From Paracoccaceae bacterium (lineage in GTDB: Bacteria; Pseudomonadota; Alphaproteobacteria; Rhodobacterales; Rhodobacteraceae): 64,000 nucleotides of DNA. The position numbers and the translations under genes are program-made. The stretch covers positions 1-64,000 of the forward strand of contig JAPPHA010000071.1 of NCBI GenBank assembly GCA_028874915.1, in the 5' to 3' direction. Shown here piece after piece: positions 55,871 to 64,000 of this stretch; within the stretch, counting starts at the first letter, position 1, and every line of letters begins with the position of its first letter. The notes beneath the pieces are model-generated. The model did not search any database, was not told the origin of the DNA, and was given only the letters and a program-made list of their open reading frames with translations.

Positions 55871-56671
55871 CTACCGGGGCCGGGCGACTTCCGACTCCAG
55901 CCACTCCATACAGGCTGCGACCGTTTCGACAACCCGGCAATCCGGAACGCCAGGCCTCTCGACCACCGCGACCGGGATCGACAGCCGTCGAGCGGCATCC
56001 AGCTTGCTCCTTGAGAGCGGACCGCCGGCGTTCTTGGTCACCAGCCAGTCGATGCCTTCCCGGCGAAAGAGCTCCATCTCGCTGTCCACGGAGAAAGGTG
56101 GACGGCCCACGATCCAGTTCCCGCCTCGTTCGGGATACGGGAAGGGTTCCGAAGGTGGATCGATCACCCGGGCGAGGACTTTCCGCCCGGCGAGTGCCGA
56201 ACCGAAGTCCTTAAGTGTCTGCCGGCCGGTCGTAAGCAGAACCGTCGCTGATCGTGGAATGAGCCCGCGGAGATCGTCGGGGCCGGAGACCGGGTGCCAG
56301 CGATCCCCGGGCCCGGCGCACCAGGCGGGTCGACGCAACACGATATGGGACGTTCCGAGTTCGCGTGACACGCCGTGGGCCGTCAGCGTCATCCTTTCCG
56401 CGAACGGATGCGTGGCGTCGACGACGATGTCGACATTCTTGTCCTGCAGGAAAGCCCTGAGCCCGCCGGCACTCCTGAAACCACCGATCCGGGTTTTGAG
56501 ACCCGGAGGGCTGACAGGCTGACGAATCCGTCCGGCCAGCGAATAGGTGACCCGAAACCGGTGGTCCCGTTCCAACCGGCCCGCCAGGTCGCGTGCCTCT
56601 CCAGTGCCACCGAGCAACAGGACATGCGTGCGGCCCGACTTGCCTCCTGTCCCTATCCGGGATGTCTCCAT
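55871..56671 (-). CDS. cobK: precorrin-6A/cobalt-precorrin-6A reductase
   Basis: A 266-residue CobK/CbiJ reductase, using NADPH to reduce precorrin-6A in cobalamin synthesis. Family parts are VLLLGGTGEARDLAGRLE, VDATHPFAERMT, RPAWCAGPGDRWH, LLTTGRQTL and VTKNAGG. Its ATG lies 1 base after the cbiD stop, so the two are translationally coupled. Confidence 0.93.
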   Translation of the reverse strand: METSRIGTGGKSGRTHVLLLGGTGEARDLAGRLERDHRFRVTYSLAGRIRQPVSPPGLKTRIGGFRSAGGLRAFLQDKNVDIVVDATHPFAERMTLTAHGVSRELGTSHIVLRRPAWCAGPGDRWHPVSGPDDLRGLIPRSATVLLTTGRQTLKDFGSALAGRKVLARVIDPPSEPFPYPERGGNWIVGRPPFSVDSEMELFRREGIDWLVTKNAGGPLSRSKLDAARRLSIPVAVVERPGVPDCRVVETVAACMEWLESEVARPR

Positions 56672-56672
56672 G

Positions 56673-57740
56673 TCAGGAACTTCCGGAATCTGCATGTCCC
56701 AGGATGTTCCCCGCCCGGTCAATGGCGACGACATCGACCCGGGCCACTTGACCGCCGAGGATGTCGACCACCCGGTCCCTGGCGTCCCGGGCAACCGCCT
56801 CGGCCAATCGCGATCCTGCGATCTCGACCGCTTCGAGAACCGTGTTGGCATGCCGTGGATCCTCAAGACCAAGACTCCGGGCCTGGCGAGCCAATCGGTC
56901 GAAGTCGACCGTCGATCGGCTCGAATGCAGATCCGAGGCACCCTGTGCGAGCTTGGTGAGCTTGCCGATTCCACCCCCTATCGTCAGCCAGGGCAGCGGG
57001 TGTTTCCGGAGGTACTTGAGAAGACCGCCCGAGAAATCTCCCATGTCCAGCATCGCGTGATCGGGCAGACGATAGTAGTCCTGCACCACACGGCTTGATG
57101 TCTGGCCCGTGCAACCGGCAACATGGTCGACACCGCTCGCCCGGGCCACGTCGATGCCGCTGTGGATCGACGCTATCCAGGCAGAACAGGAATAGGGGCG
57201 GACGATTCCGGTCGTCCCGAGAATGGACAGGCCTCCGAGGATTCCGAGTCGAGGATTCCATGTCCGTTCCGCAATGTCTTGGCCACCGGGGACCGACAGC
57301 GTCACCCGGACATCGGGGACGACGCCGAACCGTTCCGCCGCATTCCGGATCGCCGTCTCAATCATCCGCCTCGGGACCGGGTTGATCGCCGGTTCGCCGA
57401 CGGCGATCGGCAGACCTGGCCGCGTGACTGTTCCCACGCCTTCACCGGCTGTCAAGGTCACGCCGGCGCCCCCACGCTCGACGCGGGCCATGATCAAGGC
57501 CCCATGGGTGACGTCCGGATCGTCCCCGGCATCCTTGATCACGCCGGCCTCCGCCCAGCCATCACCCACTGCCCGGTGCGACAGCGCGAATTCCGGGGTC
57601 TCGCCACGCGGCAAAACGATCTGGACGCACTCGGGAAATCGACCGCTCCAGAGCGCCTCGGCCGCTGCCGACGCGGCGGCGGTCGCACACGCCCCGGTGG
57701 TCCAGCCCTTGCGCAGATCTGCCTTGGGACGTCTGGCCAT
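56673..57740 (-). CDS. cbiD: cobalt-precorrin-5B C1-methyltransferase
   Basis: A 355-residue CbiD enzyme that methylates C1 of the corrin ring during cobalamin synthesis. Recognisable parts are RKGWTTGACATAAASAA, VPGGQDIAERTWNPRLGILG, GLSILGTTGIVRPYS and LPWLTIGGGIGKLTKLAQG. ATG 57740 precedes the conserved LRKGWTTG. CbiD is mainly known from the anaerobic-type route but also occurs in some alphaproteobacteria in place of CobF. Divergent from cobA. Confidence 0.95.
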   Translation of the reverse strand: MARRPKADLRKGWTTGACATAAASAAAEALWSGRFPECVQIVLPRGETPEFALSHRAVGDGWAEAGVIKDAGDDPDVTHGALIMARVERGGAGVTLTAGEGVGTVTRPGLPIAVGEPAINPVPRRMIETAIRNAAERFGVVPDVRVTLSVPGGQDIAERTWNPRLGILGGLSILGTTGIVRPYSCSAWIASIHSGIDVARASGVDHVAGCTGQTSSRVVQDYYRLPDHAMLDMGDFSGGLLKYLRKHPLPWLTIGGGIGKLTKLAQGASDLHSSRSTVDFDRLARQARSLGLEDPRHANTVLEAVEIAGSRLAEAVARDARDRVVDILGGQVARVDVVAIDRAGNILGHADSGSS

Positions 57741-57994
57741 TCGCCAGATATAGGCGCAAAGTCTGACCGCGCCAATTCCGCGCGATTGACCCAATCGTCG
57801 GGTCTGTTACGCGTACCGATCGTCTCGCGTCGCGACGCAGCGTTCGTTTGTGCGCGGATGGCCGGGCCGTCCCACCGAGGTCAAACATCATCGGACAGGA
57901 TCCATACGTTCCAGGTCCGGCTTCGTCCGGGCGCCCGGTGCACGCAGCCAATGTCCGCTTGGAACCCCGGATGCGCTCAGCCATAAGGGCATCC

Positions 57995-58849
57995 ATGGAC
58001 TGGACCCGGATCTCCCGGGCAGCAGCGCTGCCCGTATTCGAACCCGGCTGGGTCTGGCTCTGTGGCGCCGGTCCCGGGGACCCCGGTCTGCTGACCTTGC
58101 ATGCGCTGAACGGTCTCGACCAGGCTGATGTCATCGTCCATGACGCACTGGTGGATCGGCAAATTTTGGATTTGGCCAAACCCGGATCCGAGGTCATCCA
58201 TGCCGGCAAACGGGGTGGAAAGCCGTCGCCCAAACAGCATGATATCTCCCTGCGCCTGATCGAACTCGCATCGTCTGGGCGGCGGGTTCTCCGGTTGAAA
58301 GGCGGCGACCCTTTTGTCTTCGGCCGGGGCGGAGAAGAGGCGCTGGCGCTGGTAAGGAGCGGGCATCCGATTCGGATCATTCCCGGAATTTCCGCCGGGA
58401 TCGGCGGGCTCGCCTATGCCGGAATTCCGGTCACCCACAGAGATGTCAATCAGTCCGTAACCTTCGTCACCGGTCATGATCAGAGTGGCGACGCTCCGCA
58501 TGCCTTGGACTGGGCAGCGATTGCCGACGCCAGCCCGGTGATCGTCCTCTACATGGCCCTCAAGAATATTGCAGGGATCTCGTCACGTCTAATCGATGCC
58601 GGCCGGGCACCCGACGAATCCGTTGCGGTGATCACGGCTGCCACGACGCCGGATCAGCGAATCCTCGAAACCACCCTGAGTCAAGCGGCCCTGGACATCG
58701 ATGCGGCCGGCATGACGGCGCCCGCCGTCATCTGCATCGGTCGCGCCGTCCTGTTTCGCCAGGCGCTGGACTGGCTCGCCGCTGCGGACGGCATCCCGCC
58801 CCGCGACCTTTTTCCGCTCGGCGATCAGCCCTTTGCGGAGGCGTCTTGA
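57995..58849 (+). CDS. cobA: uroporphyrinogen-III C-methyltransferase
   Basis: A 284-residue SUMT that adds methyl groups at C2 and C7 of uroporphyrinogen III, opening the corrinoid/siroheme branch. The SAM and product sites are VWLCGAGPGDPGLLTLHAL, VHDALV, GKRGGK, RLKGGDPFVFGRGGEE and VIVLYMALKN. ATG 57995 is the most likely start; 57971 is also in frame. It overlaps cobB (TTGA), forming an operon divergent from cbiD-cobK. Confidence 0.93.
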   Translation: MDWTRISRAAALPVFEPGWVWLCGAGPGDPGLLTLHALNGLDQADVIVHDALVDRQILDLAKPGSEVIHAGKRGGKPSPKQHDISLRLIELASSGRRVLRLKGGDPFVFGRGGEEALALVRSGHPIRIIPGISAGIGGLAYAGIPVTHRDVNQSVTFVTGHDQSGDAPHALDWAAIADASPVIVLYMALKNIAGISSRLIDAGRAPDESVAVITAATTPDQRILETTLSQAALDIDAAGMTAPAVICIGRAVLFRQALDWLAAADGIPPRDLFPLGDQPFAEAS

Positions 58850-60189
58850 ACCGGGGCCTGGTTTTCGCTTCGCCCTCGTCCGGGTCGGGCAAGACCATCA
58901 TCATGCTGGGAATCCTCCGGGCACTCCGAGACCGGGGGATCGAGGTCCGGTCTGCCAAGAGCGGTCCCGACTACATCGATCCCGGCTTTCACCGCGCCGC
59001 ATCCGGGTCCCCCTGCCCCAATCTCGACGCCTGGGCGATGCCGCCCGGCCGACTTCGCCAACTGGCCGCCGGGGACGGACTCTTGTTGATCGAAGGGGCC
59101 ATGGGGCTCTTCGACGGGGCTCCACCGGACGGCGAAGGATCGACGGCCAGCCTCGCGGTCGCCCTGGGCCTACCCGTCGTACTGATCGCCGACGTCTCGG
59201 GACAGTCACAGTCGATCGCGGCCCTCTACAGGGGATTCTCGGAGCACCGGGCCGGCATCCGCATCGCAGGGGTCATCCTCAACCGGGTGGCGGGTGAACG
59301 GCATGAACGCGCCACCCGCAGTGCGCTCAAGGCCGTGGGTGCCAAAGTCCTCGGCGCCGTTCGTAGAGACCCGGCACTTCGCGTGGAATCGCGACACCTC
59401 GGCCTCAATCCGGCAGCGGAAGTGGCGGCCCTTGAGGACCGAATCGGAGCGGCGGCAGCGGCGGCCGAGGTCGGCATTGATCTCGACGCCCTCGTCGATG
59501 CGGCGGAATCGCCCGTGGCGGATGCCGACAACACTAAAACACCGGAGATCATTGCCCCGCCGGCCCAGCGCATGGCAATCGCCGACGACGTCGCGTTTTC
59601 GTTTTCCTATCCGCATATCCTTGCAGACTGGCACGCGGCCGGTGCCGAGATCCGGACGTTTTCGCCCCTCGCTGACGAGGTCCCCGGAACCGATGCCGAT
59701 CTCGTCATTCTCCCGGGCGGTTACCCGGAACTTCACGCCGGGGTCCTCGCCTCCGCCGACCGGTTCTGCCGTGGCATGCGCGAGGCTCGCGCCGTCTACG
59801 GCGAGTGTGGAGGCTTCATGGTGATGGGAGACGGAATGGTCGATGCCCAGGGTCAGCGTCACGCAATGCTCGGGCTTCTCCGGTTGGAAACGAGTTTCGC
59901 AGACCGCCGGCTTCATCTCGGCTACCGGCGCCTGACGGCCCTCGCCGGTCCATTCACCGGCGAATTTTCCGGCCATGAATTTCACTACTCGACGACGGTA
60001 AGGGCCGAAGGTCGGCCGATGTTTGCCGTTCGCGATGCAGAAGGCGCCGAACTGGCTCCGGCCGGCCTTGTGTCCGGACAGGCCTCCGGAAGCTTCATTC
60101 ACCTGATCGACCCGGCACCCCGAGCGCCTGCGCGGTTGCGTTCGGGTCCGGTGGCGCCCGAACGGCACGACGCCGGGTGTCGCCCTTGA
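58846..60189 (+). CDS. cobB: cobyrinate a,c-diamide synthase
   Basis: A 447-residue ATP- and glutamine-dependent amidotransferase (CobB/CbiA). The N-terminal domain has the P-loop SPSSGSGKTIIML, SAKSGPDYIDPGFH and IEGAMGLFDG. The C-terminal GATase1-type domain has ILPGGYPELHA and the nucleophile Cys in VYGECGGFMVMG. It amidates the a and c side chains of cobyrinate. The TTG start at 58846 overlaps the cobA stop. Confidence 0.94.
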   Translation: MNRGLVFASPSSGSGKTIIMLGILRALRDRGIEVRSAKSGPDYIDPGFHRAASGSPCPNLDAWAMPPGRLRQLAAGDGLLLIEGAMGLFDGAPPDGEGSTASLAVALGLPVVLIADVSGQSQSIAALYRGFSEHRAGIRIAGVILNRVAGERHERATRSALKAVGAKVLGAVRRDPALRVESRHLGLNPAAEVAALEDRIGAAAAAAEVGIDLDALVDAAESPVADADNTKTPEIIAPPAQRMAIADDVAFSFSYPHILADWHAAGAEIRTFSPLADEVPGTDADLVILPGGYPELHAGVLASADRFCRGMREARAVYGECGGFMVMGDGMVDAQGQRHAMLGLLRLETSFADRRLHLGYRRLTALAGPFTGEFSGHEFHYSTTVRAEGRPMFAVRDAEGAELAPAGLVSGQASGSFIHLIDPAPRAPARLRSGPVAPERHDAGCRP

Positions 60190-60241
60190 CGTTCCCCCGG
60201 AACGCTTGCCTTTCGGTCAGCAGCGACTACACCTGCGCGCC

Positions 60242-61471
60242 ATGACTCTCGCGGCCAACCTGACCGATGCACGCTCGGGCAATGGCCGGGCCCGGCGCAA
60301 CGTTGTGGTGCTGGTTGCGGGGCAGGCGGTGCTCGGCTCGCAGCTGCCAATGATGTTCACGATGGGTGGTCTCGCCGGGCAACAGCTTGCCAAGAACCCT
60401 TGTTTTGCAACGTTGCCGATCTCGCTCATCGTCCTTGGATCGATGCTGACGTCGATGCCGATGTCGGCGCTGATGCAGCGATACGGAAGACGGGCCGGAT
60501 TCCTGGCCGGAGCCGCCGGTGGCGCGACCGGCGGCATCCTGGCTACACTCGGTCTCTATCTGGATTCCTTTCCGGTCTTTCTCTGCGGCTCGCTTGCCAG
60601 CGGAGTCTTCATGTCCTCTCTCGGTTACTACCGGTTCGCCGCCGCAGACACCGCCGATGACGATTTCCGCCCAAAGGCCATTTCCTACGTCATGGCCGGC
60701 GGACTGGCGCAGGCGGTTATTGGTCCGCAGCTGTTCAAACTGAGTGCGGATGCCTTTCCGATCCCGTTTCTGGGGGCCTACGGGATGATCGTTGTGATCA
60801 ACATCGTCGGACCCCTCGTGTTCCTGTTTCTCGACATCCCGAAACCCGCGCCGCGCCGGCGGGACCGGCCTTACGCCGGCCGCAGCAGGATGGAGCTCCT
60901 GGCGTCTCCAAAGGTCGCCGTCGCCATCATCTGTGCCATGGTGTCCTACGCCCTGATGAATCTGGTCATGACCGCAACGCCGCTGGCTGTGGTCGGCTGC
61001 GGTTTCAGCCAGAACGCCGCTGCCGACGTCGTCATGGCTCATATTCTCGCGATGTTCGCACCCTCCTTTTTCACGGGCCACCTGATTGTCCGCTTCGGAG
61101 CCCATCGAATTGTCGCCACGGGGCTCACGCTTCTGCTCCTGAGCGGGGCTGCCGCGCTGTCCGGGCAGACACTGATCAACTTCCACGTCGCCCTGATCCT
61201 GCTCGGAATCGGCTGGAACTTCGGGTTCATCGGCGGAACGACCATGCTGACCACGGCCCACACACCTGAGGAACGGGGCCGGGCCCAGGGGTTGAACGAA
61301 TTCTTCGTCTTCGGCCTCGTGACCCTCGCTTCATTGGCCTCGGGAGGATTGATGAACTGTTCGGGCGGCACACCCCAGTCGGGTTGGACGACCGTCATTC
61401 TCGCGATGATCCCCTTCCTCGCTCTCGCCAGCGGTTCCCTGCTCTGGCTCCGGATCCGCCGACCAGCGTGA
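60242..61471 (+). CDS. MFS transporter
   Basis: A 409-residue major facilitator with about 12 helices. The loop 2-3 region contains LMQRYGRRAGFLAGAAGG (a variant of the G-R-R-x-G/R signature), and the second half starts near SPKVAVAIICAMVSYALMNL. Substrate is unknown. It follows cobB by 52 bases, so it could belong to the cobalamin operon. Confidence 0.88.
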   Translation: MTLAANLTDARSGNGRARRNVVVLVAGQAVLGSQLPMMFTMGGLAGQQLAKNPCFATLPISLIVLGSMLTSMPMSALMQRYGRRAGFLAGAAGGATGGILATLGLYLDSFPVFLCGSLASGVFMSSLGYYRFAAADTADDDFRPKAISYVMAGGLAQAVIGPQLFKLSADAFPIPFLGAYGMIVVINIVGPLVFLFLDIPKPAPRRRDRPYAGRSRMELLASPKVAVAIICAMVSYALMNLVMTATPLAVVGCGFSQNAAADVVMAHILAMFAPSFFTGHLIVRFGAHRIVATGLTLLLLSGAAALSGQTLINFHVALILLGIGWNFGFIGGTTMLTTAHTPEERGRAQGLNEFFVFGLVTLASLASGGLMNCSGGTPQSGWTTVILAMIPFLALASGSLLWLRIRRPA

Positions 61472-61681
61472 CTGGCAAGGCAACAATGAACCGGACGTTC
61501 GACCGGACGGACCCGAGTCGCGCCAGCGCAGACATCGGCAAACGCGATCCCCGCGGGCGACGGAATTGACCGAGGCCGGGCCGGGCCGTTACACTGGCCG
61601 CAGCCCGAAAGCCGACGCCAGGCGGCGTCATGAACCGGTTTCACCGATCCGACCATCCGGCCCGGAGCAGAAGGATCCCGG

Positions 61682-64000
61682 ATGAGCGAACCGTCGATCA
61701 CTCTCGCCGACAAATTTGACCTGTCCCGCGACCGTGTCTTCCTTTCGGGCACCCAGGCACTGGTCCGGCTGTGCCTGCTGCAGGCGGACCGTGACCGGAA
61801 GGCGGGTCTGAACACCGCCGGCTATGTTTCCGGTTACCGGGGTTCGCCGCTCGGTGGACTCGACCTTCAGTTCCAGCGAGCCGCGCAGGAACTGTCGGCG
61901 TCCGGAATCGTTTTCGAGCCCGGTCTGAACGAGGATCTGGCCGCCACAGCCATCTGGGGAACGCAACAGGCGGAACTCCACGGCGAGGGCACACATGACG
62001 GAGTCTTCGGCGCCTGGTACGGGAAGGGTCCGGGCGTCGACCGCTCGGGAGACGTCTTCCGCCACGCCAATCTCGCGGGCACATCGCCCCGGGGCGGCGT
62101 CCTGGTCCTGACAGGTGACGACCACACCTGTGAGAGCTCGACAACGGCCCACCAGAGCGAATTCGCTCTGGTGGACGCGATGATCCCGATCCTGAACCCC
62201 GCCAATGTTGCCGACCTTCTCGAATACGGCCTGCACGGCTGGTCGCTTTCGCGTTTTGCCGGCACATGGTGCGGACTGAAATGTGTCAAGGATACCATTG
62301 AGTCTTCCGCCGTCGTCGACTCCGCGCCCTGGCGGTACGGCGTTCGGCTGCCGGAGACCGACGCCCGGCCGGCTGGTGGGCTGAACATTCGTCTCGGCGA
62401 TACGCCCCTCGCCCAGGAAGCTCGCCTCCATCAACACAAGCTCGATGCGGTCAGGGCCTATGTCCGTGCCAACCGCCTGAACCGGGTGACAAACGCGCCG
62501 GTCGGTGTTGCTGCCGACGAACCCGATTCTCGGGGCGACGACGCCTTCAGCCTCGGCATCGTCAGTACCGGCAAGTCATGGATGGACACGCTCCAGGCGT
62601 TGGAAACCCTTGGACTCAATCCGGCCGCCGCCGCCCAACTGGGCATCTGTCTCTATAAGGTGGCCATGCCGTGGCCGCTCGAGCCCGAAGGTCTCATCGA
62701 ATTCGCCACCGGACTCGATCTGATGATCGTCGTCGAAGAGAAACGCGGTCTGATGGAACCCCAGGCGCAGTCGATACTCTACGGCCGGCCCGGAGCCCCA
62801 CGGATCATTGGAAAGCGGGACGAACAGGGCGAGATCCTGTTCCAGGCCGAGGCTGCGCTCAATCCGCTCCAGATCGCGACCGTGATCGGAACCCGCGCGG
62901 CGGCAATCACTGGCCAAGCGGGTCTCCTCGAACGGAGCCGGAGCCTGACCGCGCTCCTCAAGGCGGAACGGGAATCGCTCGCGGTCGAACGCAAGCCTTA
63001 TTTCTGCGCGGGCTGCCCGCACAACACGTCGACCCGACTGCCGGAGGGTGCCCGTGCCTATGCCGGCATCGGCTGCCACTGGATGGCCCAGTTCATGGAC
63101 CGCGACACCGAGGGCTACACCCACATGGGCGGCGAGGGCGCCAACTGGATTGGCGAGTCGCGGTTCTCGCGGCGTGAGCACATCTTTCAAAACCTGGGGG
63201 ACGGCACCTACAACCATTCGGGACAGCTGGCGATCCGGGCTGCGATGGCGGTTGGTGCTAACATGACCTTCAAGATCCTTTTCAACGATGCCGTCGCCAT
63301 GACCGGTGGACAAGGCCATGAAGGCGGACTCACGGCCCGTCAGATCGCCAGAGAAGTGGCGGCGCTGGGTGTCGCGCGGGTCGACCTGGTCAGTGACGAC
63401 CCATCGCGTCACGCCCCGTCCCTCTTGGCCCGTGCGGGAGTCGGTCCCGGTGCCGGAGATTGCCGGATTCATCACCGCGACCGGCTGCTGGAGGTACAGC
63501 GGGAGCTGGCTGCGACCCCGGGCGTGACGGTGCTGATCTACGAACAGACCTGCGCCGCGGAGAAACGACGTCGTCGAAAACGCGGGACTCTGACCGACCC
63601 GCCCCGGCGCATCTTCATCAATGAACGGGTCTGTGAAGGCTGCGGCGACTGTGGGCGCCAGTCAAACTGCGTGGCCATCATGCCCGTTGAGACCGCTTTC
63701 GGCCGCAAACGCCGGATTGACCAGTATACCTGTAACAAGGACTATTCCTGCGTCAACGGTTTCTGCCCGAGTTTCGTTACCGTCGAGAACCCGGAACTGA
63801 GCTCGCCCGGACGACCGGGCCAACCCGGCCGCAATGATCTGTACGCTGACGGTGCCATTCCCGATCCGATTCTTCCGGCTCTGGACCGGCCCTGGGCAAT
63901 CGCCATCACCGGCGTCGGAGGAACCGGAGTCGTGACCCTGGCCGCGCTTCTCGGAATGGCGGCGCATATCGACGGATGCGCCTCAGGAATGATTGACATG
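61682..64000 (+). CDS. indolepyruvate ferredoxin oxidoreductase, fused alpha-beta type (partial, cut by window end)
   Basis: At least 773 codons with no stop; the 3' end is outside the window. The frame includes the pyruvate-type N-terminal domain (LNTAGYVSGYRGSPLGGLD), the thiamine-diphosphate part (YFCAGCPHNTST, FLFNDAVAMTGGQGHEGG-type segment KILFNDAVAMTGG), and the Cys-rich ferredoxin-like CEGCGDCGRQSNC with further Cys, then the gamma-domain start GVGGTGVVTLAALLG. It oxidatively decarboxylates aryl-2-oxo acids from aromatic amino acids to aryl-acyl-CoA. Full length in this family is about 1150 residues. Confidence 0.94.
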   Translation, partial: MSEPSITLADKFDLSRDRVFLSGTQALVRLCLLQADRDRKAGLNTAGYVSGYRGSPLGGLDLQFQRAAQELSASGIVFEPGLNEDLAATAIWGTQQAELHGEGTHDGVFGAWYGKGPGVDRSGDVFRHANLAGTSPRGGVLVLTGDDHTCESSTTAHQSEFALVDAMIPILNPANVADLLEYGLHGWSLSRFAGTWCGLKCVKDTIESSAVVDSAPWRYGVRLPETDARPAGGLNIRLGDTPLAQEARLHQHKLDAVRAYVRANRLNRVTNAPVGVAADEPDSRGDDAFSLGIVSTGKSWMDTLQALETLGLNPAAAAQLGICLYKVAMPWPLEPEGLIEFATGLDLMIVVEEKRGLMEPQAQSILYGRPGAPRIIGKRDEQGEILFQAEAALNPLQIATVIGTRAAAITGQAGLLERSRSLTALLKAERESLAVERKPYFCAGCPHNTSTRLPEGARAYAGIGCHWMAQFMDRDTEGYTHMGGEGANWIGESRFSRREHIFQNLGDGTYNHSGQLAIRAAMAVGANMTFKILFNDAVAMTGGQGHEGGLTARQIAREVAALGVARVDLVSDDPSRHAPSLLARAGVGPGAGDCRIHHRDRLLEVQRELAATPGVTVLIYEQTCAAEKRRRRKRGTLTDPPRRIFINERVCEGCGDCGRQSNCVAIMPVETAFGRKRRIDQYTCNKDYSCVNGFCPSFVTVENPELSSPGRPGQPGRNDLYADGAIPDPILPALDRPWAIAITGVGGTGVVTLAALLGMAAHIDGCASGMIDM

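Noticed and set aside
57741-57994. Possible cobalamin riboswitch in the cbiD-cobA divergent region
   Set aside because: No B12-box or GCCACTG-type core could be found by eye on either strand.

Overview
The window looks like GC-rich chromosomal DNA of an alphaproteobacterium, probably a heterotroph living on small organic compounds. This rests on a recA gene preceded by GTTC-N7-GTTC SOS boxes of the alphaproteobacterial type, an NADP isocitrate dehydrogenase of about 404 residues, a long one-piece indolepyruvate ferredoxin oxidoreductase, and a YqaA-DsbB pair next to each other. The species cannot be fixed from the sequence. Housekeeping genes (icd, alaS, recA, guaB, rlmE, tRNA-Leu, cobalamin genes) alternate with catabolic cassettes and with an unusual number of decayed genes.

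Layout. 0-3 kb: an aldo/keto reductase remnant, an AAC(3)-I-type acetyltransferase and icd. 3-6.3 kb: alaS followed by two DUF1330 genes (minus strand). 7-17 kb: an accessory catabolic stretch with a PanE-like reductase, an SDR lacking its catalytic residues, a ureohydrolase, a CoA-transferase, a Gfo/Idh/MocA oxidoreductase, a MaoC hydratase, an SDR with a large internal deletion, a TIM-barrel isomerase, a PhyH dioxygenase and a VOC protein. 17.5-19.2 kb: a broken HigBA toxin-antitoxin pair, a small secreted TPR protein and a degenerate copy of the start of the PhyH gene. 19.2-24.8 kb: a minus-strand operon for a PotABCD-type ABC importer with an M20 peptidase. 25-26.2 kb: a MOSC protein and its decayed tandem copy. 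26.8-33 kb: recA, guaB, a fatty acid desaturase, rlmE and ppx/gppA. 33-35.7 kb: a one-carbon cassette (PF13769-like protein, MetF-like reductase, methyltetrahydrofolate:corrinoid methyltransferase-like protein) and tRNA-Leu(CAA).

35.8-46.9 kb is the most interesting region: two divergent operons around a 26-bp palindrome. Leftward run RpiR regulator - Rieske oxygenase - Asp/Glu-racemase/arylmalonate-decarboxylase-like protein - sulfotransferase. Rightward run a dimethylglycine-dehydrogenase-like FAD enzyme - MDR dehydrogenase - two mandelate-racemase/hydroxyproline-epimerase-like enzymes - a class III aminotransferase. Most junctions are 4-bp overlaps. The gene set resembles proline-betaine/hydroxyproline-betaine catabolism (Rieske demethylase, flavin demethylase, enolase-superfamily epimerase), but the decarboxylase-like and sulfotransferase genes are not part of the pathway I know.

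46.9-49.3 kb: an ArsR-type regulator and ArsP-type permease with a perfect operator palindrome. 49.3-51.3 kb: an extradiol dioxygenase and FAH hydrolase pair. 51.7-55.7 kb: YqaA, DsbB, HNH nuclease, VOC protein, carboxylesterase and AlkA-like glycosylase. 55.8-61.5 kb: cobalamin genes cobK and cbiD (minus) divergent from cobA and cobB (plus), then an MFS transporter. 61.7 kb to the end: indolepyruvate ferredoxin oxidoreductase, cut by the window edge.

The corrinoid-linked one-carbon genes, the cobalamin genes and the N-demethylase-rich betaine-like cluster would fit a cell that strips methyl groups from quaternary amines and feeds them into folate metabolism. That link is inference from gene content.
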